In this document: positions 26,660 through 36,206 of the stretch, piece by piece
Layout of the letters: each line of letters starts with the position of its first letter
Position numbering within the stretch: the stretch's first letter is position 1
Source of the DNA: Anaerococcus nagyae
GTDB lineage: Bacteria; Bacillota; Clostridia; Tissierellales; Peptoniphilaceae
Direction of reading: 5' to 3'
Assembly (NCBI RefSeq): GCF_017874535.1
Contig: NZ_JAGGLS010000001.1
Coordinates: forward strand, 124,001 to 188,000
DNA: 64,000 nt
The notes under the pieces: model-generated
Told to the model about the DNA's origin: nothing
The model's input: the letters and a program-made list of their open reading frames with translations, nothing else
Databases searched by the model: none
Position numbers and translations under genes: made by a program

Positions 26660-28726
26660 TTATCTGACTATTTGGCTAATATCAAATACTCTACTTATTC
26701 TATTTGAAATAGTATTTAACATAGCAAGTCTATTGTTTTTGACAGCCTCATCTTCTACATTTATCATTGTATTATCTAAATAATCATTACCCACATTTTG
26801 GGTTTGTGCTATCAGTTTTAGCTCATTTCTGTAATCTTCGCTATTTTGGAAAGGCTTCTCTTCTAGACTCTTAATAGTCTCATAGAAGCTTCTTTCTATA
26901 TCATTTTCTAATAAATCTGGATTTATTTCTGTAAGAGATCTATCCCTAGCTAGGTTATTTATCCTTGTAAAATAACTTAATGTGTCATCATTATCTTCTA
27001 CAAAATCGCTTACTGCTGCTACTCTTTGTGCTATCCTTAATATATTTGTATCATCTGAATTAATTACAGAATTAACTACATCATATCTATAGCCATCATC
27101 TATAAGTAAGTTTCTAAGTCTATCTTTAATGAATTCTATTGATTTTTCCATAGTTGTATCATAGTCAAATGGCAAGCCATTTTTTTCTGTATAGACTATA
27201 AGTGAGTCGTTAATTAGCTTTTTAAGGTCTACGTCAATATTGTTTTTAAGGATAATATTAATAAGACCTAATGCTCTACGACGTAAACCAAATGGATCTT
27301 GGCTACCGGTTACATACCTTTCTATAGCATAAAGTCCTACTATAGAATCTATCTTATCTGCTATGGATAAAACTATACCCGTAATAGATTTTGGTAGAGC
27401 TCCACCTGCTGAGTTTGGAAAATATTGTTCTTCTATAGCTGTTGCAACTCTATCTGATTCGCCAGATTCTTTGGCATATATCCTACCCATAGTTCCTTCA
27501 AGCTCTGTAAATTCTATTACCATCTTTGTTACAAGATCTGCCTTAGAAAGGTAAGCTGCTCTTTTTAAATCTTCTTTGATATCCTCACCTAAGTTAAGTT
27601 GTTGTTGGTACTTAGCTGTAAGATCCATAAGTCTTTGAGTTTTTTGGTACATATCGCCAAGACCTTCAAAGAATGTTAAATTCTTAAGCTCTTCTACATA
27701 TGATTCGAGTGGTCTTGCTGTATCAATATCATAGAAGAACTTAGCGTCTTCGAGTCTTGCTACTAGTACTTTTTTATTACCTGAAACTACATTTTCGCTA
27801 TGGTTATCATCGCCATTACGTACCAGTAAGAAGTATGGTAACAAATGACCTGTCTTCTCATCTAGGACTGGAAAATACCTTTGGTGGTCTTTCATAGGTG
27901 TAATGATTACTTCTTTTGGAAGTTCCAAATACTTCTCGTCGATATTTCCAGCAAGCACTGTAGGGTATTCTACTATATTTACTACTTCATGAAGGAGGTC
28001 TTCATCTTTCATGAACTCTCCACCCTTTTCCATATTTATCTTATTAAGACCACGTATAATTAAATCACGTCGTTCTTTACTAGATAGTATTACATAATTT
28101 TCACGAAGTTTATCTTCATATTCATCTATAGTTGATATTTCTATATGATCACTACCAAGACTTCTATGTCCTTTTGTAATATTGCCTACGCTGATACCTT
28201 CTGCATCAAAATCTAAGACTTTATCATCTAGAATTGATACAAAATATCTGATAGGTCTTGCCCAACGGATGGATTTGGCTCCCCAGCGCATAGACCTATT
28301 AAATGATATTGATTTTACTAGATCATATACATTTTCTCTTAGAACTTCTTCTACGGATTTGCTCTCTTCTTTTTTTTCTATAAATATATAATCAGACCCA
28401 TTAAAGTCCTTTACTACTACATCTGATAACTCTGCTCCTTGACCTCTTAAAAATCCTAAAAGTGGTTTATTAGGATTTCCATTTTCATCATAAGCTATAG
28501 CTGCACTAGGTCCTTTTATAGAGATTAGCTCATCAGACTCACCTGCATTGATATTCTCTAAAAATATTGCAAATCTACGAGGAGTTGATTCTACTCTAAT
28601 CTCATCTACAGTAAGTTTATTATCATCTATTAATTTTTTAAATTTATCTTTTAATTGGGTTTTAGTAGCCTCAATATAATCTGAAGGTATCTCTTCTACT
28701 CCGATTTCTAATAAGTATCTACTCAT
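26660..28726 (-). CDS. glyS: Glycyl-tRNA synthetase beta subunit
   Basis: A complete beta subunit (about 688 residues) of the alpha2beta2 glycyl-tRNA synthetase. It shows the N-terminal [14 protein letters not shown], the [16 protein letters not shown] region, the HD-like [22 protein letters not shown] segment and the [14 protein letters not shown] motif. The beta subunit mainly recognises tRNA-Gly, while the alpha subunit carries the aminoacylation core. The start overlaps the glyQ stop. Of two adjacent ATGs, the one at 28726 has the better spacing to AGGA, which lies within the last glyQ codons, so the two genes are translationally coupled. Confidence 0.97.
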   Translation of the reverse strand: MSRYLLEIGVEEIPSDYIEATKTQLKDKFKKLIDDNKLTVDEIRVESTPRRFAIFLENINAGESDELISIKGPSAAIAYDENGNPNKPLLGFLRGQGAELSDVVVKDFNGSDYIFIEKKEESKSVEEVLRENVYDLVKSISFNRSMRWGAKSIRWARPIRYFVSILDDKVLDFDAEGISVGNITKGHRSLGSDHIEISTIDEYEDKLRENYVILSSKERRDLIIRGLNKINMEKGGEFMKDEDLLHEVVNIVEYPTVLAGNIDEKYLELPKEVIITPMKDHQRYFPVLDEKTGHLLPYFLLVRNGDDNHSENVVSGNKKVLVARLEDAKFFYDIDTARPLESYVEELKNLTFFEGLGDMYQKTQRLMDLTAKYQQQLNLGEDIKEDLKRAAYLSKADLVTKMVIEFTELEGTMGRIYAKESGESDRVATAIEEQYFPNSAGGALPKSITGIVLSIADKIDSIVGLYAIERYVTGSQDPFGLRRRALGLINIILKNNIDVDLKKLINDSLIVYTEKNGLPFDYDTTMEKSIEFIKDRLRNLLIDDGYRYDVVNSVINSDDTNILRIAQRVAAVSDFVEDNDDTLSYFTRINNLARDRSLTEINPDLLENDIERSFYETIKSLEEKPFQNSEDYRNELKLIAQTQNVGNDYLDNTMINVEDEAVKNNRLAMLNTISNRISRVFDISQIVR

Positions 28727-29603
28727 CATTATCCTTTCTTAGAAGAGGGTATCCTAGCTCTTCTCTTTTTGCTAAATAATTTTTCGCAACCTTGCTACTT
28801 ACATCACGCACTCTTTTTATATAGTGGCTTCTCTCAGAAACTGAAATAGCCCCTTTGGCATCAAGTGTATTAAAAGCATGGCTGGTTTTGAGTACATTAT
28901 CATAGGCTGGATAAACTAAGTCTAAGTCTATGAGTCTATTTGCTTCTTTTTCGTATAGATCAAACAAGTGCATGAGTGTATCATTGTCTGCATCTTCGAA
29001 TGAATACTTTGAGTTTTCGTATTCTGGAATCTTAAATACATCTCCATATGTGAGATTCTCTGACCATTTTATATCGTAAACATTATCAACATTTTGAAGG
29101 TACATACAAATTCTTTCAAGACCTATAGTGATCTCTCCACTTTCAATCTCGCAGTTGATACCTCCTACTTGTTGGAAATAAGTGAATTGAGTAATTTCCA
29201 TACCGTCTAACCATACTTCCCAACCAAGTCCCCAAGCACCTAGTGTTGGTGATTCCCAATTATCTTCTACAAATCTTATATCGTGTTCTTTTGGATCAAT
29301 ACCAATTGTTTCTAAACAATGTAGATATAAATCTTGGATATTATCTGGGCTTGGTTTAAGTAAAACTTGTAATTGATGGTGTTGGTAGAGTCTATTTGGA
29401 TTTTCACCGTAACGACCATCTGCAGGTCTACGAGATGGTTCTACATATACTACTGACCAAGGTTCTGGTCCTAGTGCTCTTAGGAAAGTATTTGGGTTCA
29501 TAGTTCCTGCTCCCTTTTCTATATCATAAGGGAACATGACTGAGCAACCTTGTTCTTTCCAATACTCTTCTAATTTTAGTATTAAATCTTCAAAATACAA
29601 CAT
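28719..29603 (-). CDS. glyQ: Glycyl-tRNA synthetase alpha subunit
   Basis: A 294-residue class II aminoacyl-tRNA synthetase alpha subunit. Hallmarks are [24 protein letters not shown] near the N-terminus, [41 protein letters not shown] and [11 protein letters not shown]. The start at 29603 (MLYFEDLI) is chosen because AGGA lies six bases upstream and matches the usual family length. An earlier in-frame ATG at 29642 would add 13 residues and overlap recO. The recO stop codon lies one base before this start. No T-box leader is present directly upstream. Confidence 0.97.
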   Translation of the reverse strand: MLYFEDLILKLEEYWKEQGCSVMFPYDIEKGAGTMNPNTFLRALGPEPWSVVYVEPSRRPADGRYGENPNRLYQHHQLQVLLKPSPDNIQDLYLHCLETIGIDPKEHDIRFVEDNWESPTLGAWGLGWEVWLDGMEITQFTYFQQVGGINCEIESGEITIGLERICMYLQNVDNVYDIKWSENLTYGDVFKIPEYENSKYSFEDADNDTLMHLFDLYEKEANRLIDLDLVYPAYDNVLKTSHAFNTLDAKGAISVSERSHYIKRVRDVSSKVAKNYLAKREELGYPLLRKDNDE

Positions 29604-29604
29604 G

Positions 29605-30372
29605 TTAATTCCTTTCACTAACATTTCTATACACCCAATCAATAGATGAAAACCTAGTTATTTCAATGTTTTTTAGGGTGTAATCAATTATTAAAATTGC
29701 TATCTTTTTATAGCCTGCTGGCTTTTCTATACCAGCCAAGTCCTCTGATTTTGTATAGAGGAGTTTTTTTAGGTAGGTAAATTCTTCCTTATTTAGGAAA
29801 ATTTTATCACGTATCAAATTTTTGTCATCATCACAAATTATTGATGACTCATAAGGTGAGAAAAACACCTCTTTATAACTTAGCCTTTTTCCACATATAC
29901 TGCAAGAATTTAAGTTTGGTTTAAAACCTGAAAATGAGATATATTTTAATAAAAATGCCAAAAATATATTAATTTGATTGCAATCTGCATTTTCAAAGGC
30001 TTCAAATGTATTGTCAAGCAGCTTAAAAATCGTCTCAGATTGGATCTGATCAATTGTTCTTAAAAGTAAATCTGCAATGGCTGATTTATAGAGGATAACA
30101 TCAAAATTTTTGTTTGATTTGCCGTAAGATTTTATAAGGATCGCTTCCTTAATTCCATAAAAATCATTTCCAGATTTATATAAATTATAGGAAGCTTTCA
30201 CAAATCTTTGGGTAACCCCAAGAGTTTTGCTTTTTTTACTAAGAGCTCCTTTGGCAAGGATTGATATCCTTCCAAAGTCAGCTGTAAATATCTCTATAAT
30301 CTTGCTTGTTTCTTTATAAGGAAATTCTCTTAAAACAAAGCCACATACATCTGAGAGATCATTTGTAGCCAA
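29605..30372 (-). CDS. recO: DNA repair protein RecO
   Basis: RecO anneals single strands and loads RecA with RecF/RecR. The product has the N-terminal OB-fold start [33 protein letters not shown] and a C-terminal part with the zinc-type CSICGKRL and a later cysteine. I chose a TTG start at 30372, which has GGTGGA five bases upstream and leaves about ten residues before GFVLR, as in other RecO proteins. An ATG at 30414 is the alternative; it would add 14 residues and lie 56 bases inside era. The gene overlaps the end of era either way. Confidence 0.85.
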   Translation of the reverse strand: MATNDLSDVCGFVLREFPYKETSKIIEIFTADFGRISILAKGALSKKSKTLGVTQRFVKASYNLYKSGNDFYGIKEAILIKSYGKSNKNFDVILYKSAIADLLLRTIDQIQSETIFKLLDNTFEAFENADCNQINIFLAFLLKYISFSGFKPNLNSCSICGKRLSYKEVFFSPYESSIICDDDKNLIRDKIFLNKEEFTYLKKLLYTKSEDLAGIEKPAGYKKIAILIIDYTLKNIEITRFSSIDWVYRNVSERN

Positions 30373-31240
30373 ACCTATCCACCAGTTTTTCTTTTTTGCG
30401 CCAGTCCTTTTCAACTTTTACCCAAAGCTTGAGATTGACCTTGCTATCTAGGAATTTTTCAATTTCTTTGCGAGCTTCTATACCTATTTTCTTTACCATA
30501 GATCCACCCTTGCCAATTACAATTTCTTTATGTGAATTTTTCTCGACTATAATTGTGGCATCTATGTCTATTAATTTTTTATTATCACGTTCCTTAAAAT
30601 TATCTATTCTAACTGCTATACCATGAGGAACTTCATAAGAAAGATTGTTAAGAGCTTTTTCTCTTATAATCTCTGACACTATAAAGCGTTCGCTCTTATC
30701 AGTTATCATATCCCTATCATAGTAAGCTGGACCCACATCAAGCATTGATTTTATCTGCTCAATATAATTATCAATATTAGTTTCTTCTAGAGCAGATATA
30801 CCAATTATAGCTTCAAACATATTCATTGCTTCAAACTTTTCTTTTATAGTTTCAAATTCTTCTTCACTTAAAAGGTCAGTTTTATTTATAAGCAATATTT
30901 TTGGAACATGAATGCCCTTTAACATTTCTATAATTTCATTATCGAGTCTACCTATTTCTAGCGAATTGTCTATAACAAATGTTACTATGTCAGATTCCTT
31001 AAGACTATCCTCACTAAACTCAAATAATTTTTCTTGTAGTTTATTTTTAGGAGTTTGAATACCTGGCGTATCTATAAAAATAATCTGACTATCTTCGTCA
31101 TTATAAATTATCTGTATCTTATCTCTAGTAGTCTGTGGCTTGTTTGAAATTATGGAAATCTTTTCTCTAAGAATTTTCTCCATAAGAGTTGATTTACCAA
31201 CGTTAGCTCTCCCTACTACTGATATAAATCCTGATTTCAT
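30359..31240 (-). CDS. era: GTPase Era
   Basis: Era (293 residues) binds the 3' end of 16S rRNA and assists 30S assembly. The G domain has GRANVGKST (G1), the DTPGI motif (G3) and NKTD (G4). The C-terminal KH domain has HKEIVIGKGGSMVKKIGIEAR. The gene overlaps cdd upstream by four bases and recO downstream. It belongs to the conserved ybeY-dgkA-cdd-era-recO cluster of Firmicutes. Confidence 0.97.
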   Translation of the reverse strand: MKSGFISVVGRANVGKSTLMEKILREKISIISNKPQTTRDKIQIIYNDEDSQIIFIDTPGIQTPKNKLQEKLFEFSEDSLKESDIVTFVIDNSLEIGRLDNEIIEMLKGIHVPKILLINKTDLLSEEEFETIKEKFEAMNMFEAIIGISALEETNIDNYIEQIKSMLDVGPAYYDRDMITDKSERFIVSEIIREKALNNLSYEVPHGIAVRIDNFKERDNKKLIDIDATIIVEKNSHKEIVIGKGGSMVKKIGIEARKEIEKFLDSKVNLKLWVKVEKDWRKKEKLVDRFGYK

Positions 31241-31638
31241 ATCTCTTTTAAATCCTCGTTACTAAAACTATGTGGCAAAAGCTCATCGATGGTGAATATT
31301 CTATAGTCATCAACTGCATTTGCTATTACAATCTGTGTATTCTTATCGGCAAATTCTCTTATAAATTGCCTACAAACCCCACATGGAAAAGTATCATGAC
31401 TATCTCCATTTATAACTATGTGGGTAAATTCTATTTCTCCTGCACTTATCGCTGCGCTCATGGCAGATCTTTCTGCACATATACATGGAGAATAAGCGGC
31501 GTTTTCTATGTTTACTCCCTTATAAATAGAACCTGTTCCAGTCTTTACAGCACAGGATACTCTAAAATGAGAATAAGGCGAGTATGAATTTTTCTTATTT
31601 TCTAAAGCTATATTAATTAATTGTTCGATTTCATTCAT
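31237..31638 (-). CDS. cdd: Cytidine deaminase
   Basis: A 133-residue homotetramer-type cytidine deaminase. Zinc ligands and the catalytic glutamate lie in CAERSAM and PCGVCRQF. The first ligand is cysteine rather than histidine, which is the norm for the short tetrameric Gram-positive enzymes. The N-terminal PYSHFRVSCAVKTG forms the substrate pocket. It salvages cytidine and deoxycytidine to uridine and deoxyuridine. It overlaps both the kinase-phosphatase gene upstream and era downstream by four bases. Confidence 0.96.
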   Translation of the reverse strand: MNEIEQLINIALENKKNSYSPYSHFRVSCAVKTGTGSIYKGVNIENAAYSPCICAERSAMSAAISAGEIEFTHIVINGDSHDTFPCGVCRQFIREFADKNTQIVIANAVDDYRIFTIDELLPHSFSNEDLKEI

Positions 31639-32480
31639 GAAAATATACCAAATATTGCCATTGCCATGGATGTACCAAGGATGGCTCCTCTAATTATTTC
31701 TGCCATTGAGTGAATATTTGCTTCATATCTGCTTTCTGCAACTATTAGTGCTAGTCCTATTAGCATAAGTCTAATTAATGGATCAGTAGTCAAAAACATA
31801 CCAATTGTAGCTATGCCAAAGGCTATAGATGTATGACCACTTACAAAGCCACCCTTAAAGGCAGTTCCATGTCCTTCATAAAAGACACCCTTTAAAAATA
31901 TAGTTACTACTATTACTAGAGATAGTGTTATAATGGCAAGATGGCTTGGCCTTCGAACTATCCTTACGATAACTGAATTGTAAAAATCTATAAATTTATC
32001 AAAAAATATTAGGTATGCTACAAAAAGTGCATTGAGAGCTGCTATAAAAGTAGCTGCTGCCGCAAGATCCTTACTTGCCTTGGCAAATGATGAGTACTTA
32101 CCCTTGCTTGCTAAGTTTACTGCTTGCTCCACCGATGTATTAATAAGCTCAAAAGCCAGGACAAAGCAAACAGCAAAAACTAGGGTAATCATCTCTACCC
32201 TAGATAGGTTAAAAAATAAAGAAGCAACTAGGAGTATAGCTAGGGCAAACATATGAAATTTCATATTTTTTTCATGATTAATAGCCCATACCAGCCCTTC
32301 ATAGGCATAATCAAAACCTTTTAGGAACTTTTGTCCATGACTAAGCTCTTCTTTTTCAAAGTTTCGGTCATGGAGCTTTTGCTCTGCCTCTTCCTTTTTT
32401 GCTTGTTCTCTTTTCAGCTCTTCAAGGACTTCTACTTTGATTTCTTCTTTAAGAATTTCTCTCTGGTCTTTCTCACTCAT
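31635..32480 (-). CDS. Diacylglycerol/undecaprenol kinase fused to a PAP2 phosphatase domain
   Basis: A 281-residue fusion. Residues 1-45 are a charged, probably coiled-coil cytoplasmic segment. Residues about 48-160 form a DgkA-type integral kinase domain with FELINTSVEQAV and AKASKDLAAAA. The C-terminal part is a PAP2 phosphatase domain with RIVRRPSH, FVSGHTS and ESRYEANIHSMAE. These carry the Arg, Ser-Gly-His and SRxxxxxH signatures, with Glu instead of the usual final Asp. Gram-positive DgkA enzymes phosphorylate undecaprenol and PAP2 proteins dephosphorylate undecaprenyl pyrophosphate, so one protein may serve both steps of lipid-carrier supply. It occupies the usual dgkA position. Confidence 0.88.
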   Translation of the reverse strand: MSEKDQREILKEEIKVEVLEELKREQAKKEEAEQKLHDRNFEKEELSHGQKFLKGFDYAYEGLVWAINHEKNMKFHMFALAILLVASLFFNLSRVEMITLVFAVCFVLAFELINTSVEQAVNLASKGKYSSFAKASKDLAAAATFIAALNALFVAYLIFFDKFIDFYNSVIVRIVRRPSHLAIITLSLVIVVTIFLKGVFYEGHGTAFKGGFVSGHTSIAFGIATIGMFLTTDPLIRLMLIGLALIVAESRYEANIHSMAEIIRGAILGTSMAMAIFGIFS

Positions 32481-32922
32481 TTTTAAAGACTCCCAAGCTT
32501 TTCATAACTTCTTTTTCTCGGGCGCGCATTTTTACTTTTTCATCATCTTCCATGTGATCATACCCTAAAAGATGCAAGCAAGAATGAGCTGTAAGATACA
32601 TTATTTCACGGTCTAGACTGTGACCAAAATCTTTTGCTTGATCTTTCGCTACATCCATGCAAATCACTATATCACCTAGCATTGTGTCTACACCCTCTAT
32701 AAAAAAGTCCTCATCCATAGGAAAAGATAGGACATCTGTTGGCCTATCTACTTTCCTGTAATATTTATTTAATCTGTGAATCTCATCCTTATCTACAAAG
32801 CTAATAGAAACTTCATAATTCAAAGAAAGTCCTTCTGTTTCAAGAACTGTAGTAATAACGTCTTCTAACTTATCATCCATATTTATATCTTGGTCTGTTT
32901 GATTTGTTATAATGAGATTCAT
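32473..32922 (-). CDS. ybeY: Endoribonuclease YbeY
   Basis: A 149-residue single-strand endoribonuclease involved in 16S rRNA 3'-end maturation and ribosome quality control. The zinc motif HSCLHLLGYDH is intact, and TDVLSFPMD precedes it as expected. It overlaps the kinase-phosphatase gene by eight bases and lies 81 bases after phoH, in the standard Firmicutes order. Confidence 0.95.
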   Translation of the reverse strand: MNLIITNQTDQDINMDDKLEDVITTVLETEGLSLNYEVSISFVDKDEIHRLNKYYRKVDRPTDVLSFPMDEDFFIEGVDTMLGDIVICMDVAKDQAKDFGHSLDREIMYLTAHSCLHLLGYDHMEDDEKVKMRAREKEVMKSLGVFKNE

Positions 32923-33003
32923 AATTTTTTCCTGTTCTTTTTTCTATGCTATGAAACTATTAGAAATCAACATAAAGTCAGCTAAACTACACCGCCCTAC
33001 GCC

Positions 33004-33984
33004 CTACTTTTGTTCTTCTTTTATTTTTAGCTCCATTTTAGCATCCTCTTTATCGTAGGCATCTATGATTCTTTGCACTAGTGGGTGTCTTACTACATCT
33101 ATTGATGTGAAGTTTTGAAACCCTATTCCTTTTACACTCTTTAGTATGCGTTCTGCTGTCTTTAACCCACTATTTTTGCCACGAGGAAGGTCTACCTGAG
33201 TTTTATCTCCTGTTATAATAGCTTTTGATCCATAGCCTAGACGGGTCAAAAACATCTTCATTTGTTCACTTGTAGTATTTTGAGCTTCATCTAGGATAAC
33301 AAAAGCATTATCAAGTGTTCTACCTCTCATATATGCAAGGGGAGCAACTTCTATCATGCCTTTTTCTACAAGACCTTGATAAGTTTCAAATCCTAATATT
33401 TCAAAAAGTCCGTCATAAAGTGGACGTAAATATGGGTCTACTTTATCTTGCAAATCCCCTGGCAAGAATCCTAGGCTTTCTCCAGCTTCCACTGCCGGTC
33501 GGGTTAGGATGATCCTATTTACTTCACCTTGCTTAAAACTTCTGACAGCCATAGCTACAGCAAGGTAAGTCTTACCAGTACCTGCAGGGCCTATACCAAA
33601 TACTACATCGTTATTTTTAATTTTATCTATATAGGACTGTTGTCCTAATGTCTTTGGTTTTATAGGTTTGCCCGTCGCAGTTATTATTATTGAGTCATCA
33701 AGGGCTTGCTTGATGACATCCTTGTTTTCTCGCTCCAACATATCAGCATGGTATTTAATCTTTTGAAACTCAAGATTGCCATTTTTATTTATCTCATTGA
33801 GAAGCTCTATGATAAGTTCCTTGGTAAACTCGACATTGATACCTTCACCAGTAACATCTATAGCATCTTCTTTTAATTTTATTTTTGTGTTAAAGCGTTC
33901 TTCTATATATTTTCTATTTTTATCAAAATTGCCAAACAAGGTCACGACATTGTTTGGATTATCTATTTGTATACTTGTATTAAT
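33004..33984 (-). CDS. phoH: PhoH-family ATPase, probable ATT start
   Basis: A PhoH-like P-loop ATPase of about 326 residues with Walker A GPAGTGKTYLA and Walker B FVILDEAQNTT. The role is thought to involve RNA metabolism, in keeping with the adjacent ybeY. The only conventional start in this frame is GTG at 33945, but family proteins carry an extra N-terminal strand ending in 'NP...LFGN'. That segment (IQIDNPNNVVTLFGN) is encoded just upstream in frame. GGAGGG at 33991-33996 stands six bases from an ATT codon at 33982-33984, and a stop codon lies just beyond. An ATT start is therefore the best reading. Confidence 0.9.
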   Translation of the reverse strand: MNTSIQIDNPNNVVTLFGNFDKNRKYIEERFNTKIKLKEDAIDVTGEGINVEFTKELIIELLNEINKNGNLEFQKIKYHADMLERENKDVIKQALDDSIIITATGKPIKPKTLGQQSYIDKIKNNDVVFGIGPAGTGKTYLAVAMAVRSFKQGEVNRIILTRPAVEAGESLGFLPGDLQDKVDPYLRPLYDGLFEILGFETYQGLVEKGMIEVAPLAYMRGRTLDNAFVILDEAQNTTSEQMKMFLTRLGYGSKAIITGDKTQVDLPRGKNSGLKTAERILKSVKGIGFQNFTSIDVVRHPLVQRIIDAYDKEDAKMELKIKEEQK

Positions 33985-34027
33985 GTCTATCCCTCCGCAT
34001 TAAATTTGTGTATATACTATACCTTTT

Positions 34028-34543
34028 TTAGCGATTTTTTCTCTTAGAAAGAGGTGGAGATAGGATTTCTGCATACAGGATGGCTTTTTTAAGCTCCTTT
34101 TTCTTTTTTAGAGCATTATGATTTGCCTTAGACTTTTTTAATGCATAAGCTTCTTTTTTTCTAGTATAGGCTTCTTCTCTTTCCTTTTGCCTATCCTTTG
34201 CCTTTTTTTCAGCAAGTCTTCTTCTAAGGTCAGGGTTTACTGGATCTCCTTGCGCTCCCATCATGGTAGATCCTCTTATGCTGCCTCTTATGCTCTCATT
34301 GCCTTCATGAGTTTTCTTGTCTATATTATTTGAGCTTTTCTTATTTTTTTTGCTTTTATTTTTAGACTCTCTAGGAAAGAGTTCGCTCACTTCTTTATTA
34401 TTAGAAAATTTCCTATATACTTTTTTATCTTTTGACTGTTCATTAGCCTCAGCTTCAAGATCATCTAGATATTGTTTGGCTTGCTTTGCCCAGTCATCAA
34501 ATGACTTTATTGTTTTATCACTTTTTTTCTTTTTCTTAAACAT
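34028..34543 (-). CDS. Highly basic hypothetical protein between floA and phoH
   Basis: A lysine- and glutamate-rich protein of about 171 residues without a recognised domain. It begins with [28 protein letters not shown], continues through a low-complexity basic linker and a small glycine-containing patch ([28 protein letters not shown]), and ends in a predicted helical, charged region. The start at 34543 lies inside the last floA codons, so translation is coupled. The position between floA and phoH corresponds to the yqfB/yqfC region of Bacillus, though no similarity to those products is evident. It may be a nucleic-acid- or membrane-surface-binding protein. It is probably real because of the coupling. 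Confidence 0.65.
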   Translation of the reverse strand: MFKKKKKSDKTIKSFDDWAKQAKQYLDDLEAEANEQSKDKKVYRKFSNNKEVSELFPRESKNKSKKNKKSSNNIDKKTHEGNESIRGSIRGSTMMGAQGDPVNPDLRRRLAEKKAKDRQKEREEAYTRKKEAYALKKSKANHNALKKKKELKKAILYAEILSPPLSKRKNR

Positions 34544-35483
34544 CCATATCACCACTATCTACATCTGATAATGATTCTCGCATTTTAGTATCTGCATTGA
34601 TATTTTTCATATTGTAATAATCCATAATACCTAGGTTACCATCTTCAAAAGCTTTTGATATAGCTTCTGGAATTTTAGCTTCTGCAGCTACTACCTTAGC
34701 TCTATTTTCTTGCTCTAGAGCTATAGCTTGGGCACGACGTTCCTCAGCCTTAGCTTGGGCAATATTCTTATCAGCTTCTGCCTGATCTCTTTGTAACTCA
34801 GCACCAACATTACGTCCTACATCGACATCTGCTATATCTATAGATAAAATCTCATAAGCAGTACCAGAGTCTAATCCCTTTAATAGTACTGTTTGGGAGA
34901 TATTATCTGGATTTTCTAAAACCTCTGCATGAGATTTAGCAGAGCCTACAGTTGTTACAATTCCTTCACCGACACGAGCGATAATTGTTTCTTCTCCTGC
35001 ACCACCTACTAACCTTTCTATGTTTGCTCTTACTGTTACTTTGGCAATAACCTTTACTTCTATACCATTTTTAGCAACTGCTGCTATAACTGGTGTATTG
35101 ATTACCTTTGGTGTTACAGAAACTTGTACTGCTTCAAATACATTACGTCCAGCAAGATCTATTGCCGCTGCTTGTTCAAATGTCAAATCAATATTCGCTC
35201 TTTCTGCTGCTATTAAGGCATCTACAACTTGATTGATATTACCGCCTGCTAGATAGTGACTTTCTAAATCTTCTGTTCTGATTTCAAGCCCTGCTTGGTG
35301 AGATTTTATAAGTGCATTTACTATAAGACTTGGATTTAATCTTCTAAATCTCATAGCTACAAGGGAACCCATAGAAATATTAACTCCAGAAAATCTTGCT
35401 GTTATCCAAAGACCTACTGGCACCATGGTGAAAAATACTATCAAAACTATAATTACTATTGCTGGTACTATAAAATTACTCAT
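34536..35483 (-). CDS. floA: Flotillin-like protein FloA
   Basis: A 315-residue FloA (YqfA) protein that scaffolds ordered membrane microdomains. An N-terminal hydrophobic hairpin (residues about 4-28) anchors it, and an SPFH-type domain with [32 protein letters not shown] follows. The helical tail ([34 protein letters not shown]) carries the EA repeats of flotillins. The upstream NfeD-family gene overlaps it by four bases, the usual pairing of NfeD proteins with flotillins. Confidence 0.95.
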   Translation of the reverse strand: MSNFIVPAIVIIVLIVFFTMVPVGLWITARFSGVNISMGSLVAMRFRRLNPSLIVNALIKSHQAGLEIRTEDLESHYLAGGNINQVVDALIAAERANIDLTFEQAAAIDLAGRNVFEAVQVSVTPKVINTPVIAAVAKNGIEVKVIAKVTVRANIERLVGGAGEETIIARVGEGIVTTVGSAKSHAEVLENPDNISQTVLLKGLDSGTAYEILSIDIADVDVGRNVGAELQRDQAEADKNIAQAKAEERRAQAIALEQENRAKVVAAEAKIPEAISKAFEDGNLGIMDYYNMKNINADTKMRESLSDVDSGDMDV

Positions 35484-36106
35484 GCTATCTCCTTTACGAT
35501 TATATGTCCATTTTTTATGCTAGTTACTAAAACATTTCTATCCTTTGATATAAAATCACTCTCAGATTTTGCATCATATGTGTTTCCATCAATTTCAATT
35601 CTACCAGTTGGTCTTAAAATACTCTTACTAAGGCCAGTCTTACCTACTAAATTATTATGATTAGTTTTACTATTATATCCTCTAGTTGATGAATTCGTAT
35701 TTGACAAGATCATCCTATCAAATAAAGACCTATCAAAACCTAGTTTTACATAAATAGTAACTGTGAGGATTATAGCAAGCGCTGTTACTACTAATACCAA
35801 AATCCCCATCATGCTATCAGAAAAACTATCCATTACTGAATATCCTGTTAAAATCAGACCAATGATCCCTATAACCCCAAAGCTTGGTATAAATATTTCC
35901 AAAGCCAAGAGAGTTATACCCATTATAAAGGTTAATATTGTTACATTATCTGCCACATTATATTTACTATTTTGATAGTAAAAATATCCAAATAATATTA
36001 GAGTTATTATGCCAAAAAGTAATTTTTTGTTAGTAAAAAGAACCGATATCAAAGAAATCACTGCCAAAACAAAGCTTAGAGCAATCACAATATCGTTTAT
36101 AAGCAT
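35480..36106 (-). CDS. NfeD-family membrane protein
   Basis: A 208-residue short NfeD protein without the N-terminal protease domain. Five or so hydrophobic helices occupy residues about 5-125, and a soluble OB-fold domain follows near 145-208 ([29 protein letters not shown]). Such proteins accompany flotillins and are thought to interact with them in the membrane. It is the first gene of the conserved operon, with its own promoter. The ribosome site is an unusual run of G residues (GAGGGGGG) eight bases before the ATG. Confidence 0.88.
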   Translation of the reverse strand: MLINDIVIALSFVLAVISLISVLFTNKKLLFGIITLILFGYFYYQNSKYNVADNVTILTFIMGITLLALEIFIPSFGVIGIIGLILTGYSVMDSFSDSMMGILVLVVTALAIILTVTIYVKLGFDRSLFDRMILSNTNSSTRGYNSKTNHNNLVGKTGLSKSILRPTGRIEIDGNTYDAKSESDFISKDRNVLVTSIKNGHIIVKEIA

Positions 36107-36139
36107 CTGCTACACCCCCCTCTTATTTTTCTTACATCA

Positions 36140-36168
36140 ATTATCTTATAAAGTTTATAAAATTGCAA
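36140..36168 (-). promoter_or_regulatory. Promoter of the nfeD-to-guaA operon
   Basis: On the minus strand TTGCAA (36163-36168) and GATAAT (36140-36145) are separated by 17 bases, located between the fni terminator and the nfeD start. The downstream gene run has few gaps, so this may drive much of the housekeeping cluster. Confidence 0.6.
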
Positions 36169-36184
36169 GATATTTACATTAACG

Positions 36185-36206
36185 AAAAAAGCTAGCAAAT
36201 GCTAGC
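36185..36206 (-). terminator. Terminator overlapping the end of fni
   Basis: GCTAGCA and TGCTAGC pair around a two-base loop, with TTTTTT following on the minus strand. The fni stop codon (36202-36204) lies inside the stem. Confidence 0.8.

Noticed and set aside
29604-29642. T-box leader for glyQS
   Set aside because: recO ends one base before the glyQ start, so no leader can be present.
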